NCBI RefSeq assembly: GCF_918698005.1
Contig: NZ_CAKKLJ010000003.1
Location: 186,001 to 250,000, forward strand
From: Microbacterium sp. Bi121
GTDB taxonomy: Bacteria; Actinomycetota; Actinomycetes; Actinomycetales; Microbacteriaceae
Direction: 5' to 3'
Length of the DNA stretch: 64,000 bases
Notes under the pieces: model-generated
Told to the model about the DNA's origin: nothing
The model's database searches: none
What the model saw: only the letters and a program-made list of their open reading frames with translations
Position numbers and translations under genes: made by a program
Part shown: positions 1-7,849 of the stretch, piece after piece
Layout of the letters: every line of letters starts with the position of its first letter
Position numbering within the stretch: the first letter of the stretch is position 1

Positions 1-1866
1 GCACGTGCTGTTGGAATCGACCTCGGAACGACGAACTCCGTCGTCAGCGTCCTCGAGGGTGGCGAGCCGAAGGTCATCGCCAACGCCGAGGGCTTCCGCA
101 CGACCCCGTCCGTGGTCGCCTACACCAAGGACGGCGAGGTGCTCGTCGGCGAGACCGCCAAGCGCCAGGCCGTCACCAACGTCGACCGCACCGTCGCATC
201 CGTCAAGCGCCACATGGGCACAGACTGGAGCTTCGACGTCGACGGCAAGAAGTGGACGCCGCAGGAGATCTCCGCGCGCATCCTCCAGAAGCTCAAGCGC
301 GACGCCGAGTCCTACCTCGGCGACACAGTGACGGACGCCGTCATCACCGTTCCCGCGTACTTCAACGACGCCGAGCGCCAGGCCACCAAGGAGGCCGGTG
401 AGGTCGCTGGACTGAACGTCCTGCGCATCATCAACGAGCCGACCGCCGCCGCCCTGGCATACGGCCTGGACCGCGGCAAGGAGGACGAGCTCATCCTCGT
501 CTTCGACCTCGGTGGCGGAACCTTCGACGTCTCGCTGCTCGAAGTGGGCAAGGACGACGACTTCTCGACCATCCAGGTGCGCGCCACCGCCGGTGACAAC
601 CGCCTCGGCGGTGACGATTGGGACCAGCGCCTGGTCGATCACCTCATCAAGCAGTTCAAGGAGACCAGCGGCGTCGACGTGTCGGGCGACAAGATCGCCC
701 TGCAGCGTCTGAAGGAGGCTGCCGAGCAGGCGAAGAAGGAACTCTCCTCCTCGACCAGCACCTCGATCAACCTGCCGTACCTGTCGCTGACCGAGTCCGG
801 CCCCGTCTCGCTCTCCGAGACGATCACCCGAGCGAAGTTCGAGGACCTGACCAAGGACCTCCTCGACCGCACGAAGAAGCCGTTCGAGGACGTCATCCGC
901 GAGGCGAACGTCAAGGTCTCCGACATCGATCACATCGTGCTCGTCGGTGGCTCGACCCGTATGCCCGCCGTCGCCGATCTCGTCAAGCGCGAGACCGGCA
1001 AGGACGCCAACAAGGGTGTCAACCCCGATGAGGTCGTCGCCGTCGGCGCCGCACTTCAGGCCGGTGTCCTCAAGGGCGAGCGCAAGGACGTCCTGCTCAT
1101 CGACGTCACCCCGCTGAGCCTCGGCATCGAGACCAAGGGCGGCCGCATGACGAAGCTCATCGACCGCAACACCGCGATCCCGACCAAGCGCAGCGAGACC
1201 TTCACCACGGCAGACGACAACCAGCCGTCCGTCGCGATCCAGGTCTTCCAGGGCGAGCGCGAGTTCACCCGCGACAACAAGCCGCTCGGCACCTTCGAGC
1301 TCACCGGCATCGCTCCGGCTCCCCGCGGCCTGCCGCAGATCGAGGTCACGTTCGACATCGACGCGAACGGCATCGTGCACGTGTCCGCCAAGGACAAGGG
1401 CACAGGCAAGGAGCAGTCGATGACCATCACCGGCGGCTCGTCGCTGTCGAAGGATGACATCGAGCGCATGGTCCGCGAGGCCGAGGAGAACGCCGCCGAG
1501 GACAAGAAGCGCGCCGAGGCTCTCGAGCAGCGCAATCAGGCCGAGACGCTCTCGTACTCGATCGAGAAGCTGATCAAGGAGAACGAGGACAAGCTCCCCA
1601 CCGAGGTCAAGGACGAGGTTCAGGCCGACGTCGACGCTCTGAAGACGGCTCTGGCCGGCGATGACGACGACGCCGTCAAGACCGCGCTCGACAAGCTGAA
1701 TCAGTCGCAGAGCAAGCTCGGCGAGGCCATCTACGCTCAGTCGCAGGCGGACGCCGCGGCCGGAGCATCGGCCGGCTCCGCTGAGGGTGAGGCCCCGGCA
1801 GACGAGGCATCCGAAGAGGATGTCGTCGACGCCGAGGTCATCGACGACGAGGACGAGAAGAAGTAA
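1..1866 (+). CDS. dnaK: Chaperone protein DnaK (Hsp70), 5' end cut by window edge
   Basis: This is the ATP-driven cytosolic Hsp70 chaperone that refolds client proteins with DnaJ and GrpE. The reading frame is open from the first base and begins [13 protein letters not shown], so only the initiator codon appears to be missing. Visible hallmarks are the phosphate-binding IDLGTTNS loop, the [10 protein letters not shown] phosphate 2 motif, the VGGSTRMP adenosine motif, the inter-domain [11 protein letters not shown] linker followed by the beta-sandwich substrate-binding domain, and a helical lid. The tail is acidic and ends [17 protein letters not shown], the usual actinobacterial DnaK ending. 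About 621 residues are present, which is full family length. The stop codon is followed two bases later by grpE, so it is the first gene of the dnaK-grpE-dnaJ-hspR operon. Its promoter, where HspR would bind, lies outside the window. Confidence 0.99.
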   Translation, partial: ARAVGIDLGTTNSVVSVLEGGEPKVIANAEGFRTTPSVVAYTKDGEVLVGETAKRQAVTNVDRTVASVKRHMGTDWSFDVDGKKWTPQEISARILQKLKRDAESYLGDTVTDAVITVPAYFNDAERQATKEAGEVAGLNVLRIINEPTAAALAYGLDRGKEDELILVFDLGGGTFDVSLLEVGKDDDFSTIQVRATAGDNRLGGDDWDQRLVDHLIKQFKETSGVDVSGDKIALQRLKEAAEQAKKELSSSTSTSINLPYLSLTESGPVSLSETITRAKFEDLTKDLLDRTKKPFEDVIREANVKVSDIDHIVLVGGSTRMPAVADLVKRETGKDANKGVNPDEVVAVGAALQAGVLKGERKDVLLIDVTPLSLGIETKGGRMTKLIDRNTAIPTKRSETFTTADDNQPSVAIQVFQGEREFTRDNKPLGTFELTGIAPAPRGLPQIEVTFDIDANGIVHVSAKDKGTGKEQSMTITGGSSLSKDDIERMVREAEENAAEDKKRAEALEQRNQAETLSYSIEKLIKENEDKLPTEVKDEVQADVDALKTALAGDDDDAVKTALDKLNQSQSKLGEAIYAQSQADAAAGASAGSAEGEAPADEASEEDVVDAEVIDDEDEKK

Positions 1867-1868
1867 CC

Positions 1869-2525
1869 ATGACGGACAAGAACTTCGAAGAAGTTCCTGA
1901 GGACGAGGGGTCGGATGCTGCGGCATCCGGCCCCGCGCCGCAGGAGAACGCCGATTCCGCCGAGGCCAAGGCCGCGGAGGGATCCGATGAGTCGCCGGCC
2001 GACGGAGCGGACTCGCTCCCTGATCCTGCCGAAGGGTTCACGGTCGACGACATCCTGAACGCAGCGCAGACCGACGACGCCGCCGCGGGAGACGCCGCGA
2101 TCGCCGACGCCGAGTCGGCGCTGCTGAACGACCTCAAGCGCCTGCAGGCGGAGTACGCCAACTACCGCCGCCGCACCGAGGAGCAGCGTCACATCGAGAT
2201 CGCGCGCGCCAAGGGCGAGGCGGCCAAGGGCCTGCTCCCCGTGCTCGACGATCTCGATCGCGCCACGCAGCACGGTGATCTCGTCGAGGGCACGCCGTTC
2301 TTCGTGATCGGCGAGAAGGTGCGAGCGGTCGTGGAGCGCCTGGGCGTCGTCTCGTACGGCGAGGCGGGCGAGGAGTTCGATCCGCAGCACCACGAGGCGA
2401 TCTTCCAGCAGCCGACGCCCGGCGCCGAGAAGTCGACGATCCTCGAGGTCGTCGAGGTCGGATATCGCCTCGGCGATGTCGAGCTTCGTCCTGCGAAGGT
2501 CGTCGTCGCCGTTCCTGCGGAATAG
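1869..2525 (+). CDS. grpE: Nucleotide exchange factor GrpE
   Basis: GrpE is the cytosolic co-chaperone that releases ADP from DnaK. The 218-residue product has a long acidic, Ala-rich disordered N-terminal region (about residues 1-75), then a coiled-coil segment containing LKRLQAEYANYRRRTEEQ, and a C-terminal beta domain with FDPQHHEAIFQ and the conserved end segment VGYRLGDVELRPAKVVVA. These are standard GrpE features. The start lies two bases after the dnaK stop, indicating translational coupling. Nothing unusual is seen apart from the long acidic leader, which is common in actinobacteria. Confidence 0.98.
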   Translation: MTDKNFEEVPEDEGSDAAASGPAPQENADSAEAKAAEGSDESPADGADSLPDPAEGFTVDDILNAAQTDDAAAGDAAIADAESALLNDLKRLQAEYANYRRRTEEQRHIEIARAKGEAAKGLLPVLDDLDRATQHGDLVEGTPFFVIGEKVRAVVERLGVVSYGEAGEEFDPQHHEAIFQQPTPGAEKSTILEVVEVGYRLGDVELRPAKVVVAVPAE

Positions 2526-2537
2526 GCCGGGTGATTC

Positions 2538-3524
2538 ATGGCCAGCCAGGATTGGTTCGACAAGGACTTCTACAAGACGCTCGGCGTCACCAAGGACGTC
2601 AGTGACGCGGATCTGAAGAAGACGTACCGCAAGCTGGCTCGCAAGTATCACCCCGACTCCAACCAGGGGGATGCCAAGGCCGAGGCGACGTTCAAGGAGA
2701 TCAGCGAGGCGTACTCGGTGCTCTCCGACCCGGAGCAGCGCAAGGAGTACGACGAGATCCGGGCCATGGGCTCCGGCGCGCGTTTCACTGCCGGCGGCTC
2801 GGGCGCGGGCGGCTTCGAGGACGTCTTCAGCCGATTCGGTCAGGGCGGCCGCGGCCAGCAGAGCGCCGACTTCGAGGACATCTTCGCGATGTTCAACCAG
2901 GGGCAGGGCGGCAGCTTCGGCTCCGGACGCTTCGGGCAGACGACCGGCGGGTTCCGCGGGTTCGGCGGTCCGCAGAAGGGTGCGGATGTCACGGCTCGAA
3001 CGACCCTGGATTTCGTCACCGCCGTGCAGGGTGAGACCATCACCCTGCAGGGCGAGGACGGCAAGCCGTTCAAGGTGAAGATCCCCGCCGGCGTCGCCGA
3101 CGGTCAGAAGATCCGCCTGCGTGGCCGGGGTCGCCCGTCGCCGGACGGCGGCGAGAGGGGTGACATCGTCGTGTCGATCACCGTGCGTCCGCATCCGGTG
3201 TTCACCCGCGATGGGCTCAATCTCCGCCTGACGGTGCCGGTCACCTTCACCGAGGCGACCCTGGGCGCCACGATCGAGGTGCCGACCCTGAGCGGTGATG
3301 TCGTCAAGCTCCGCGTCGCGCCGGGAACGCCGTCCGGGCGCGTCCTGCGCGTCAAGGGTCGAGGCGTCACCAGTTCGAAGGGAACAGGCGACCTGCTCGC
3401 CGAGCTCCAGGTCGCGGTGCCGACTCATCTCGATGATGCCTCGCGCGAGGCGCTTCAGCGGTTCCAGGAGCTGGAGCCGAAGGAGAACCCGCGCGCCGAC
3501 ATGATGGCGAAGGCGCGGGCCTGA
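2538..3524 (+). CDS. dnaJ: DnaJ-family co-chaperone lacking the zinc-finger domain
   Basis: This J-protein stimulates DnaK ATP hydrolysis and delivers substrates. Residues 9-73 form the J domain, with the catalytic HPD tripeptide at 38-40. A long Gly/Phe-rich segment follows (about 78-150), then the two beta-barrel C-terminal substrate-binding domains with the motif [20 protein letters not shown]. No CxxCxGxG repeats occur anywhere, so it is a class B (CbpA-like) J-protein of 328 residues rather than a classical zinc-containing DnaJ. Its place between grpE and hspR shows that it is the DnaK partner. A second, zinc-containing DnaJ would be expected elsewhere in the genome, often near hrcA; that is family knowledge and is not seen here. 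Confidence 0.97.
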   Translation: MASQDWFDKDFYKTLGVTKDVSDADLKKTYRKLARKYHPDSNQGDAKAEATFKEISEAYSVLSDPEQRKEYDEIRAMGSGARFTAGGSGAGGFEDVFSRFGQGGRGQQSADFEDIFAMFNQGQGGSFGSGRFGQTTGGFRGFGGPQKGADVTARTTLDFVTAVQGETITLQGEDGKPFKVKIPAGVADGQKIRLRGRGRPSPDGGERGDIVVSITVRPHPVFTRDGLNLRLTVPVTFTEATLGATIEVPTLSGDVVKLRVAPGTPSGRVLRVKGRGVTSSKGTGDLLAELQVAVPTHLDDASREALQRFQELEPKENPRADMMAKARA

Positions 3525-3526
3525 CC

Positions 3527-3952
3527 ATGGTTGAGGACGAGGACGCTCCGGTCTTCGCGATCGCCGTCGCGGCCGAGCTCGCCGGCATGCATCCGCAGAC
3601 GCTCCGGCAGTACGACCGGATCGGACTCGTCGTCCCGGGCCGCACACGCGGCGGATCCCGTCGGTACTCGGCTCGCAACATCGAGCAGCTCCGCGAAGTG
3701 GCACGGCTCTCCGGCGACGGCATGAGCCTGCCGGCGATCGCGCGGCTGCTCGATCTCGAAGACGAGGTGCGGATGCTGCGCCGCAGAGTCCTCGACCTCG
3801 AGGGCGCGCTGCGCGCCGAGCGGCAGAACCGCCCAGGCGTCCGCGTCTTCGCCGCCGGCGCGACCGGCGTCGTCCCTGTTACCGGTGGCCGTCGCATCCG
3901 CCGTTCGACAGAAGTGGTGCTCTGGCGACCGGTGCGCGGCGATGAGGGCTAG
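3527..3952 (+). CDS. hspR: Heat-shock repressor HspR (MerR family)
   Basis: HspR represses the dnaK and clpB operons by binding HAIR inverted repeats, with DnaK acting as co-repressor in studied actinobacteria. The 141-residue protein begins with a MerR winged-helix domain: AELAGMHPQTLRQYDRIGLV, then the wing GRTRGGSRRYS and the helix pair ending LPAIARLLDLE. A short coiled coil (EDEVRMLRRRVLDLEGAL) follows, then a basic tail. The start lies two bases after the dnaJ stop, so it is the last gene of the operon and probably regulates it. A HAIR-like site before clpB at 43239-43259 is a likely second target. Confidence 0.95.
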   Translation: MVEDEDAPVFAIAVAAELAGMHPQTLRQYDRIGLVVPGRTRGGSRRYSARNIEQLREVARLSGDGMSLPAIARLLDLEDEVRMLRRRVLDLEGALRAERQNRPGVRVFAAGATGVVPVTGGRRIRRSTEVVLWRPVRGDEG

Positions 3953-3978
3953 CCACTCGATCGGCACCCGAGCCGAGG

Positions 3979-5298
3979 TCAGTGGAACGGGCAGCGGGAC
4001 GGTGCTCCCGGTGCGCGGACGATCCCGCCGGATGCCGGTTTGGTGGGGAGGCGCCGCCGGTTCACGCCGAGTCCGGTCGGCAGGATCCTGACGCGCGGAT
4101 CGCTCAGCGCCGCGATCGCGGTCGCGAGACCGGCGATGGCGAGTTTCTCCCCAGGGCAGCGGTGGCCGGTTGCCACCCCCGCACCGCCGTGCGGGATGAA
4201 CTCCTCGATAGCCTCGTAGTCCTCGACGCCGATGAACCGGTCGGGGTTGAACTCTGCGTGCCGGTGCCAGGAGTGCGCATCGGTGTTCGTGCCGAGGATG
4301 TCGAGTACGACTCGGCCGCCGGCGGGAACGCTCACGCCATCGAGTTCCACGTCTGTGAGGGCCCAGCCGGGCAGCATCGGCACGAACGGCGCCGTGCGTC
4401 GGATCTCCTGCGCGAAGGCCGTGGCGAGCGGCCCGCCGACCAGGCTGTCGCGCTCGGAGGTCTCGTCGGCGATGCGCGAACGCCACGACGGGTGCTCGTG
4501 CAACGCCTTGGCGGCGAAGGCCACGAAGCGCGCGACGGCGATCATCGGCCGCAGGCTGTTCTGCAGCTCGACACCGGCGAGGCGGGCGGGCAGCACTTGA
4601 CCGTGCTCGTCGAGGTGCGCCGCCCATGCGCGAAGCGCCGTGCCCTCCGGCGCCGTCAGGGAGCCGATCCGCACGGCCTCTATCAGCCGTTGCGCGTGAC
4701 GATCCGACCAGGCTCGGTTGACGAGCGCGAGAAGAAGGGCCGGCGAGTAGGGTGCTCCGAACCCGTCCACGATCTGGGCGAGTCTCGCCGCCCAGCGTGT
4801 CTGTGCGCCAGGGGTCCCCGGCAGACCTGCCCACCTCATGACGGATCGTCCGAACGCGCCGACCGCGGCATCGTACGCGGAGCGGTTGCCTCCACCGACC
4901 CACGCGTCGAGTTCGATCCGCCACTCGCGTTCGAGCAGCGGCGAGAGACGTGCGACCTGAGCGTCCTCGTAGGCGACGTCGACGAAGGTGGCCTTGCGGT
5001 GACGATGCTCTGCGCCGTCGAGACTGTGCACGGAGCGGTGGCCGAAGAGCGTCTCCTGCACGATCGCGGGCATCGCGCCGTGCCGAGCGATGCGGGTGCT
5101 GTCGTAGAACAGCTCGACTCCGGCGGCTCCGCGCACGAACACCGCCTGGCTGCCGAGGAGCCGCATGGGCGCTGATCGTGCGCCTTCGCGCACCCGTCGC
5201 CAGATGCGGTCGCCGAAGCCGTAGCCACGCGTCAGGAGGGAGGGGGCGTCGTCGTGGAGCGCATTCTTCACGGTGATGGGAATGGTTCGAGATCGCAT
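3979..5298 (-). CDS. Cytochrome P450 of the CYP152 fatty-acid peroxygenase type
   Basis: The product (439 residues) matches the CYP152 family, which uses hydrogen peroxide to hydroxylate or decarboxylate fatty acids without a redox partner. The heme-binding loop reads FIPHGGAGVATGHRCPGEKL, with the axial cysteine at residue 381. The GHRC(P/A)GE form without the usual Phe-x-x-Gly spacing is characteristic of CYP152. The segment EIRRTAPFVPMLPGWA contains the Arg and Pro that bind the substrate carboxylate in this family and replace the acid-alcohol pair of ordinary P450s. The chosen ATG at 5298 begins MRSRTIPITVKNALHDD; longer upstream frames do not look like protein. The gene is convergent with hspR and lies outside the chaperone operon. 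No ferredoxin or reductase lies beside it, in keeping with a peroxide-driven enzyme. Confidence 0.9.
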   Translation of the reverse strand: MRSRTIPITVKNALHDDAPSLLTRGYGFGDRIWRRVREGARSAPMRLLGSQAVFVRGAAGVELFYDSTRIARHGAMPAIVQETLFGHRSVHSLDGAEHRHRKATFVDVAYEDAQVARLSPLLEREWRIELDAWVGGGNRSAYDAAVGAFGRSVMRWAGLPGTPGAQTRWAARLAQIVDGFGAPYSPALLLALVNRAWSDRHAQRLIEAVRIGSLTAPEGTALRAWAAHLDEHGQVLPARLAGVELQNSLRPMIAVARFVAFAAKALHEHPSWRSRIADETSERDSLVGGPLATAFAQEIRRTAPFVPMLPGWALTDVELDGVSVPAGGRVVLDILGTNTDAHSWHRHAEFNPDRFIGVEDYEAIEEFIPHGGAGVATGHRCPGEKLAIAGLATAIAALSDPRVRILPTGLGVNRRRLPTKPASGGIVRAPGAPSRCPFH

Positions 5299-5410
5299 GT
5301 CGCCACCCTGCCAGGAGCGGTCGTCGGGGCCGAGGGGGAGGCGCGTCGGACGCGTTTGTGCTAACGGAGCGATGAGCCCGCGATTCTCCATGATCGAAGG
5401 GGTGTGTATT

Positions 5411-5421
5411 CTGTTGACAGT
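5411..5421. promoter_or_regulatory. Probable operator of the GntR-family regulator (autoregulation)
   Basis: CTGTTGACAGT lies 17 bases before the regulator's start codon. It differs by one central base from the perfect palindrome ACTGTTAACAGT that overlaps the transporter promoter at 6214-6225. Having the same word before both the regulator and its neighbouring operon suggests one shared operator. Assignment to this regulator is inference. Confidence 0.6.
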
Positions 5422-5437
5422 CGACGGGAGGTCACAG

Positions 5438-6103
5438 ATGACGCAGACGGTGCAGCGCGGCGAGTCGCTCGGCGCCCAGATCGCGCGCGTGCTGCGGCAC
5501 CGGATCGTCCGCGGCGAACTGGCCCCGGGGTCGCGCATCACGGAGGAGGCGCTCGCCGAGGAGTTCTCCGTCAGTCGGGGCCCGGTCAGGGACGCCCTCA
5601 CCCAGCTCAGTTTCGAGAAGCTCGTCGAGGTGCAGCGACCTCGCGGGGTGTACATCGTCGGCCTCACCGTCGACGACGTCGATCAGCTCTACAGCCTCCG
5701 CGGAGCGCTGGAACAGCTCGCCCTCTCTCGCGCGATGCGGGTCGAGGACCCGGCCAGATGGACGGCGATGGCAGCGGCCGTTGGCCGCATGGGCGCGGCG
5801 GCGGATGCCGGTGACCACGCCGCTTTCGTCGCCGCTGACCTCGAGTTCCATTCGCAGATCTACGCCCTCGCCGACCACCCGAGACTGGAGGGAGCGTGGA
5901 ATCAGTACCTCCCGACCTTCTCCGCGCTGCTCGAGGTCACGATCAATCACGATGAGGATCTGCACGAGTCCGCGGGCGACCACGTGAAGCTGATGGATGT
6001 CATGCGCGGCGGTGCTGCGGACGTCGCCGCCGACGTCCTCGTCGCGCATCTCGACGGTGCCCGCGATCGGATGCTGAGCGAGCTCGAGCAGCGCCGGGCC
6101 TGA
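5438..6103 (+). CDS. GntR-family transcriptional regulator, FadR/FCD subfamily
   Basis: The 221-residue DNA-binding protein has an N-terminal GntR winged helix (about residues 10-75: LRHRIVRGELAPGSRITEEA, then EEFSVSRGPVRDALTQL and the wing VQRPRGVYI). A helical FCD ligand-binding domain follows, with the metal or ligand-binding histidine and acidic residues visible in AADLEFHSQIYALADHPRL. The ATG at 5438 is chosen because a GGGAG ribosome-binding site sits 7 bases upstream and the GntR domain starts immediately. FCD proteins typically sense small carboxylic acids. The gene lies just before a carboxylate transporter operon, and the same palindromic word occurs before both units, so it is the probable repressor of 6301-10355. 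Confidence 0.92.
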   Translation: MTQTVQRGESLGAQIARVLRHRIVRGELAPGSRITEEALAEEFSVSRGPVRDALTQLSFEKLVEVQRPRGVYIVGLTVDDVDQLYSLRGALEQLALSRAMRVEDPARWTAMAAAVGRMGAAADAGDHAAFVAADLEFHSQIYALADHPRLEGAWNQYLPTFSALLEVTINHDEDLHESAGDHVKLMDVMRGGAADVAADVLVAHLDGARDRMLSELEQRRA

Positions 6104-6210
6104 GCTCGGCCGGCTCCGGCGCATGCTCCGGCTCTGGCTCCGATCGAGGTCGGGCGAGGGTCGAGCGCGGCGGCGGCGTGCGCACGCGTCGGCGCTTGAA
6201 TGTCGCGGCG

Positions 6211-6240
6211 TTGACTGTTAACAGTGAACACTGCTACGCT
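6211..6240 (+). promoter_or_regulatory. Promoter of the transporter operon with overlapping palindromic operator
   Basis: A -35 box TTGACT (6211-6216) and a -10 box TACGCT (6235-6240) are separated by 18 bases. The perfect 12-bp palindrome ACTGTTAACAGT at 6214-6225 overlaps the -35 box and the spacer, which is the position expected for a repressor that blocks RNA polymerase. The word recurs with one change at 5411-5421 before the regulator gene. Confidence 0.7.
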
Positions 6241-6300
6241 GACGGCGTCGTTCAGGTCCCCTGCCTGCACCACACCACCTGCACTCAAAGAGGAGCGAAG

Positions 6301-7269
6301 ATGACCACCAAGCGCATGACCCGTGTGCTGACCGCCGCTGCGGTCTTCACGACCGCAGCACTCGTGATGTCCGGATGCACGAAGGTCGACGAGACCGGCG
6401 CGTCCGAGTCGTCCTTCCCCGAGAAGGACATCCGCCTGATCATCCAGGCCAACCCGGGCGGAGGCTCCGACCTGTCGTCCCGCGCGCTCGCCACCGAGCT
6501 CGAGGGCATCCTCGACGTCAGCGTCATCCCCGAGAACATGCCCGGCGCCGCCGGCGCGCTGGCGATGGAGTACGTCGCCGAGCAGGACCCCGACGGCTAC
6601 GTCATCGGATTCGGCCCCGTCGAGATCGCGATGCTCAACACGACGCAGGGAGCGAACGTCCTCCCCGAGAACTACGACCTGCTCGGGCAGATCATGCTTG
6701 CTCCCGGTGTCATCACCGTCTCCGCGGCCAGTGACATCAAGACCCTCGAAGACCTCGTCGCGAAGTCGAAGTCCGCGCCGATCACCGTCGCCAACTCCGG
6801 CGCCGGTTCGATCTGGGAAGCCGCGAGCATCGCCCTCGGAGCGGAGACCGGCGGAGAGGTGACTCCCGTTCCTTACGACGGCGGAGCACCGGCCGTCGCC
6901 GCCGCAGCATCCGGCGAGACCGTCGCCGCCGTCTCCGGACTCGGCGAGGCGCTCTCGCAGGGCACGGCTGTCCGCATCCTCGCGGTCATGAACGACGAGC
7001 GTCACCCCGATGCCCCCGACGTACCCACCGTCGAGGAGGCCATCGGCGAGGATGTCGTCTTCGGCGGCTGGGGCGGCATCTACGCGCCCGCCGGGCTGCC
7101 GGACGACGTCCACGCGACGCTCGAGGCTGCGATCAAGGAAGCCGTCGAATCCGACACCTACACGAAGTTCCAGGAGGACGCCGGAAACCTCGTCGTCTAC
7201 CGGGACTCCGCGGACTTCACGAAGTTCGTCGGCGACCAGTTCACCCTGTTCCAGGACCTGCTGGGCTGA
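6301..7269 (+). CDS. Tripartite tricarboxylate transporter substrate-binding lipoprotein (TctC family)
   Basis: This is the extracytoplasmic solute receptor of a TctCBA secondary transporter, which captures a carboxylate and hands it to the membrane subunits. The 322-residue precursor starts with a lipoprotein signal, MTTKRMTRVLTAAAVFTTAA, and a lipobox ending MSGC at Cys24. The mature part shows the TctC (Bug-type) pattern IRLIIQANPGGGSDLSSRAL and the NMPGAAGALAMEYVAEQDPDGY motif that grips a carboxylate. The ATG at 6301 follows an AAAGAGGAG ribosome-binding site. It is the first gene of a C-B-A operon and is followed by a strong intergenic hairpin. The substrate cannot be read from the sequence. 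Confidence 0.93.
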   Translation: MTTKRMTRVLTAAAVFTTAALVMSGCTKVDETGASESSFPEKDIRLIIQANPGGGSDLSSRALATELEGILDVSVIPENMPGAAGALAMEYVAEQDPDGYVIGFGPVEIAMLNTTQGANVLPENYDLLGQIMLAPGVITVSAASDIKTLEDLVAKSKSAPITVANSGAGSIWEAASIALGAETGGEVTPVPYDGGAPAVAAAASGETVAAVSGLGEALSQGTAVRILAVMNDERHPDAPDVPTVEEAIGEDVVFGGWGGIYAPAGLPDDVHATLEAAIKEAVESDTYTKFQEDAGNLVVYRDSADFTKFVGDQFTLFQDLLG

Positions 7270-7276
7270 CACCGAG

Positions 7277-7305
7277 CGCGGAGGCCGGGGAGCCCGGCCT
7301 CCGCG
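7277..7305 (+). terminator. Strong intergenic hairpin between the tctC-like and tctB-like genes
   Basis: A perfect 13-bp GC-rich stem (7277-7289 pairs with 7293-7305) has a GAG loop and no T-run. It lies between the binding-protein stop and the next gene's ribosome-binding site. Such a structure inside an operon commonly protects the upstream mRNA or partially terminates transcription, giving excess binding protein. That role is inferred. Confidence 0.6.
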
Positions 7306-7321
7306 CCGTCGAAGGAAGATC

Positions 7322-7849
7322 ATGTCGTCTACCGAGGTCGCTGACAGCGACGAGTACCAGGGCGCGGCGTCCTCGCGTGCGCTCGAGATCGCGTTCGGCG
7401 TCGCCGCACTCGCGTTCACCGCCGGATACCTGGCACTGTCCACGCAGATCCACCTGCGTCGAGAGGCCGCGCCCGGCCAGATCGACGCGCGGTTCTGGCC
7501 GATGGTGCTCGGAGTGGCCGGCGTCGTCGTGGCGATCGCCATTCTCGTGATCGCCATCACGCGGCCGGCGCCCGGCCGCGAGGAGATCGAGCGGATTCAG
7601 TCCGGAGGCGTGCTCCGGGTGATCGTCACGCTCGTGATCGCGACCGCCTTCATCGCCCTGTGGTCGCTGGGGAGCGTCATCCTGTTCGGCTACCGGATCG
7701 AGATCTTCCCGGTGGCCGCAGCACTGCTCATGGCAGCGCTCATGCTCGTCTACGGGCACCGCCGCTGGTTGAGCCTCATCATCTACACGGTCTCGGTGAC
7801 AGCGTTCATCTACGTCGTCTTCGGCATGCTCCTGAGGATCCCGCTATGA
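7322..7849 (+). CDS. Tripartite tricarboxylate transporter small membrane subunit (TctB family)
   Basis: The 175-residue integral membrane protein is the small subunit of the transporter. Four hydrophobic segments are visible: near residues 22-38 (ALEIAFGVAALAFTAGYLAL), 60-80, 100-120 and 135-165. The region DARFWPMVLGVAGVVVAIAIL is typical of TctB. It is preceded by a GAAGGAAG ribosome-binding site, and its stop codon overlaps the start of the large subunit by ATGA, so the two membrane subunits are translationally coupled. Confidence 0.88.
   Translation: MSSTEVADSDEYQGAASSRALEIAFGVAALAFTAGYLALSTQIHLRREAAPGQIDARFWPMVLGVAGVVVAIAILVIAITRPAPGREEIERIQSGGVLRVIVTLVIATAFIALWSLGSVILFGYRIEIFPVAAALLMAALMLVYGHRRWLSLIIYTVSVTAFIYVVFGMLLRIPL

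Noticed and set aside
1737-3704. Long reverse-strand frame opposite grpE and dnaJ
   Set aside because: It is antisense to three recognised genes, has no family features and is Arg/Ala-rich, as expected for a GC artefact.
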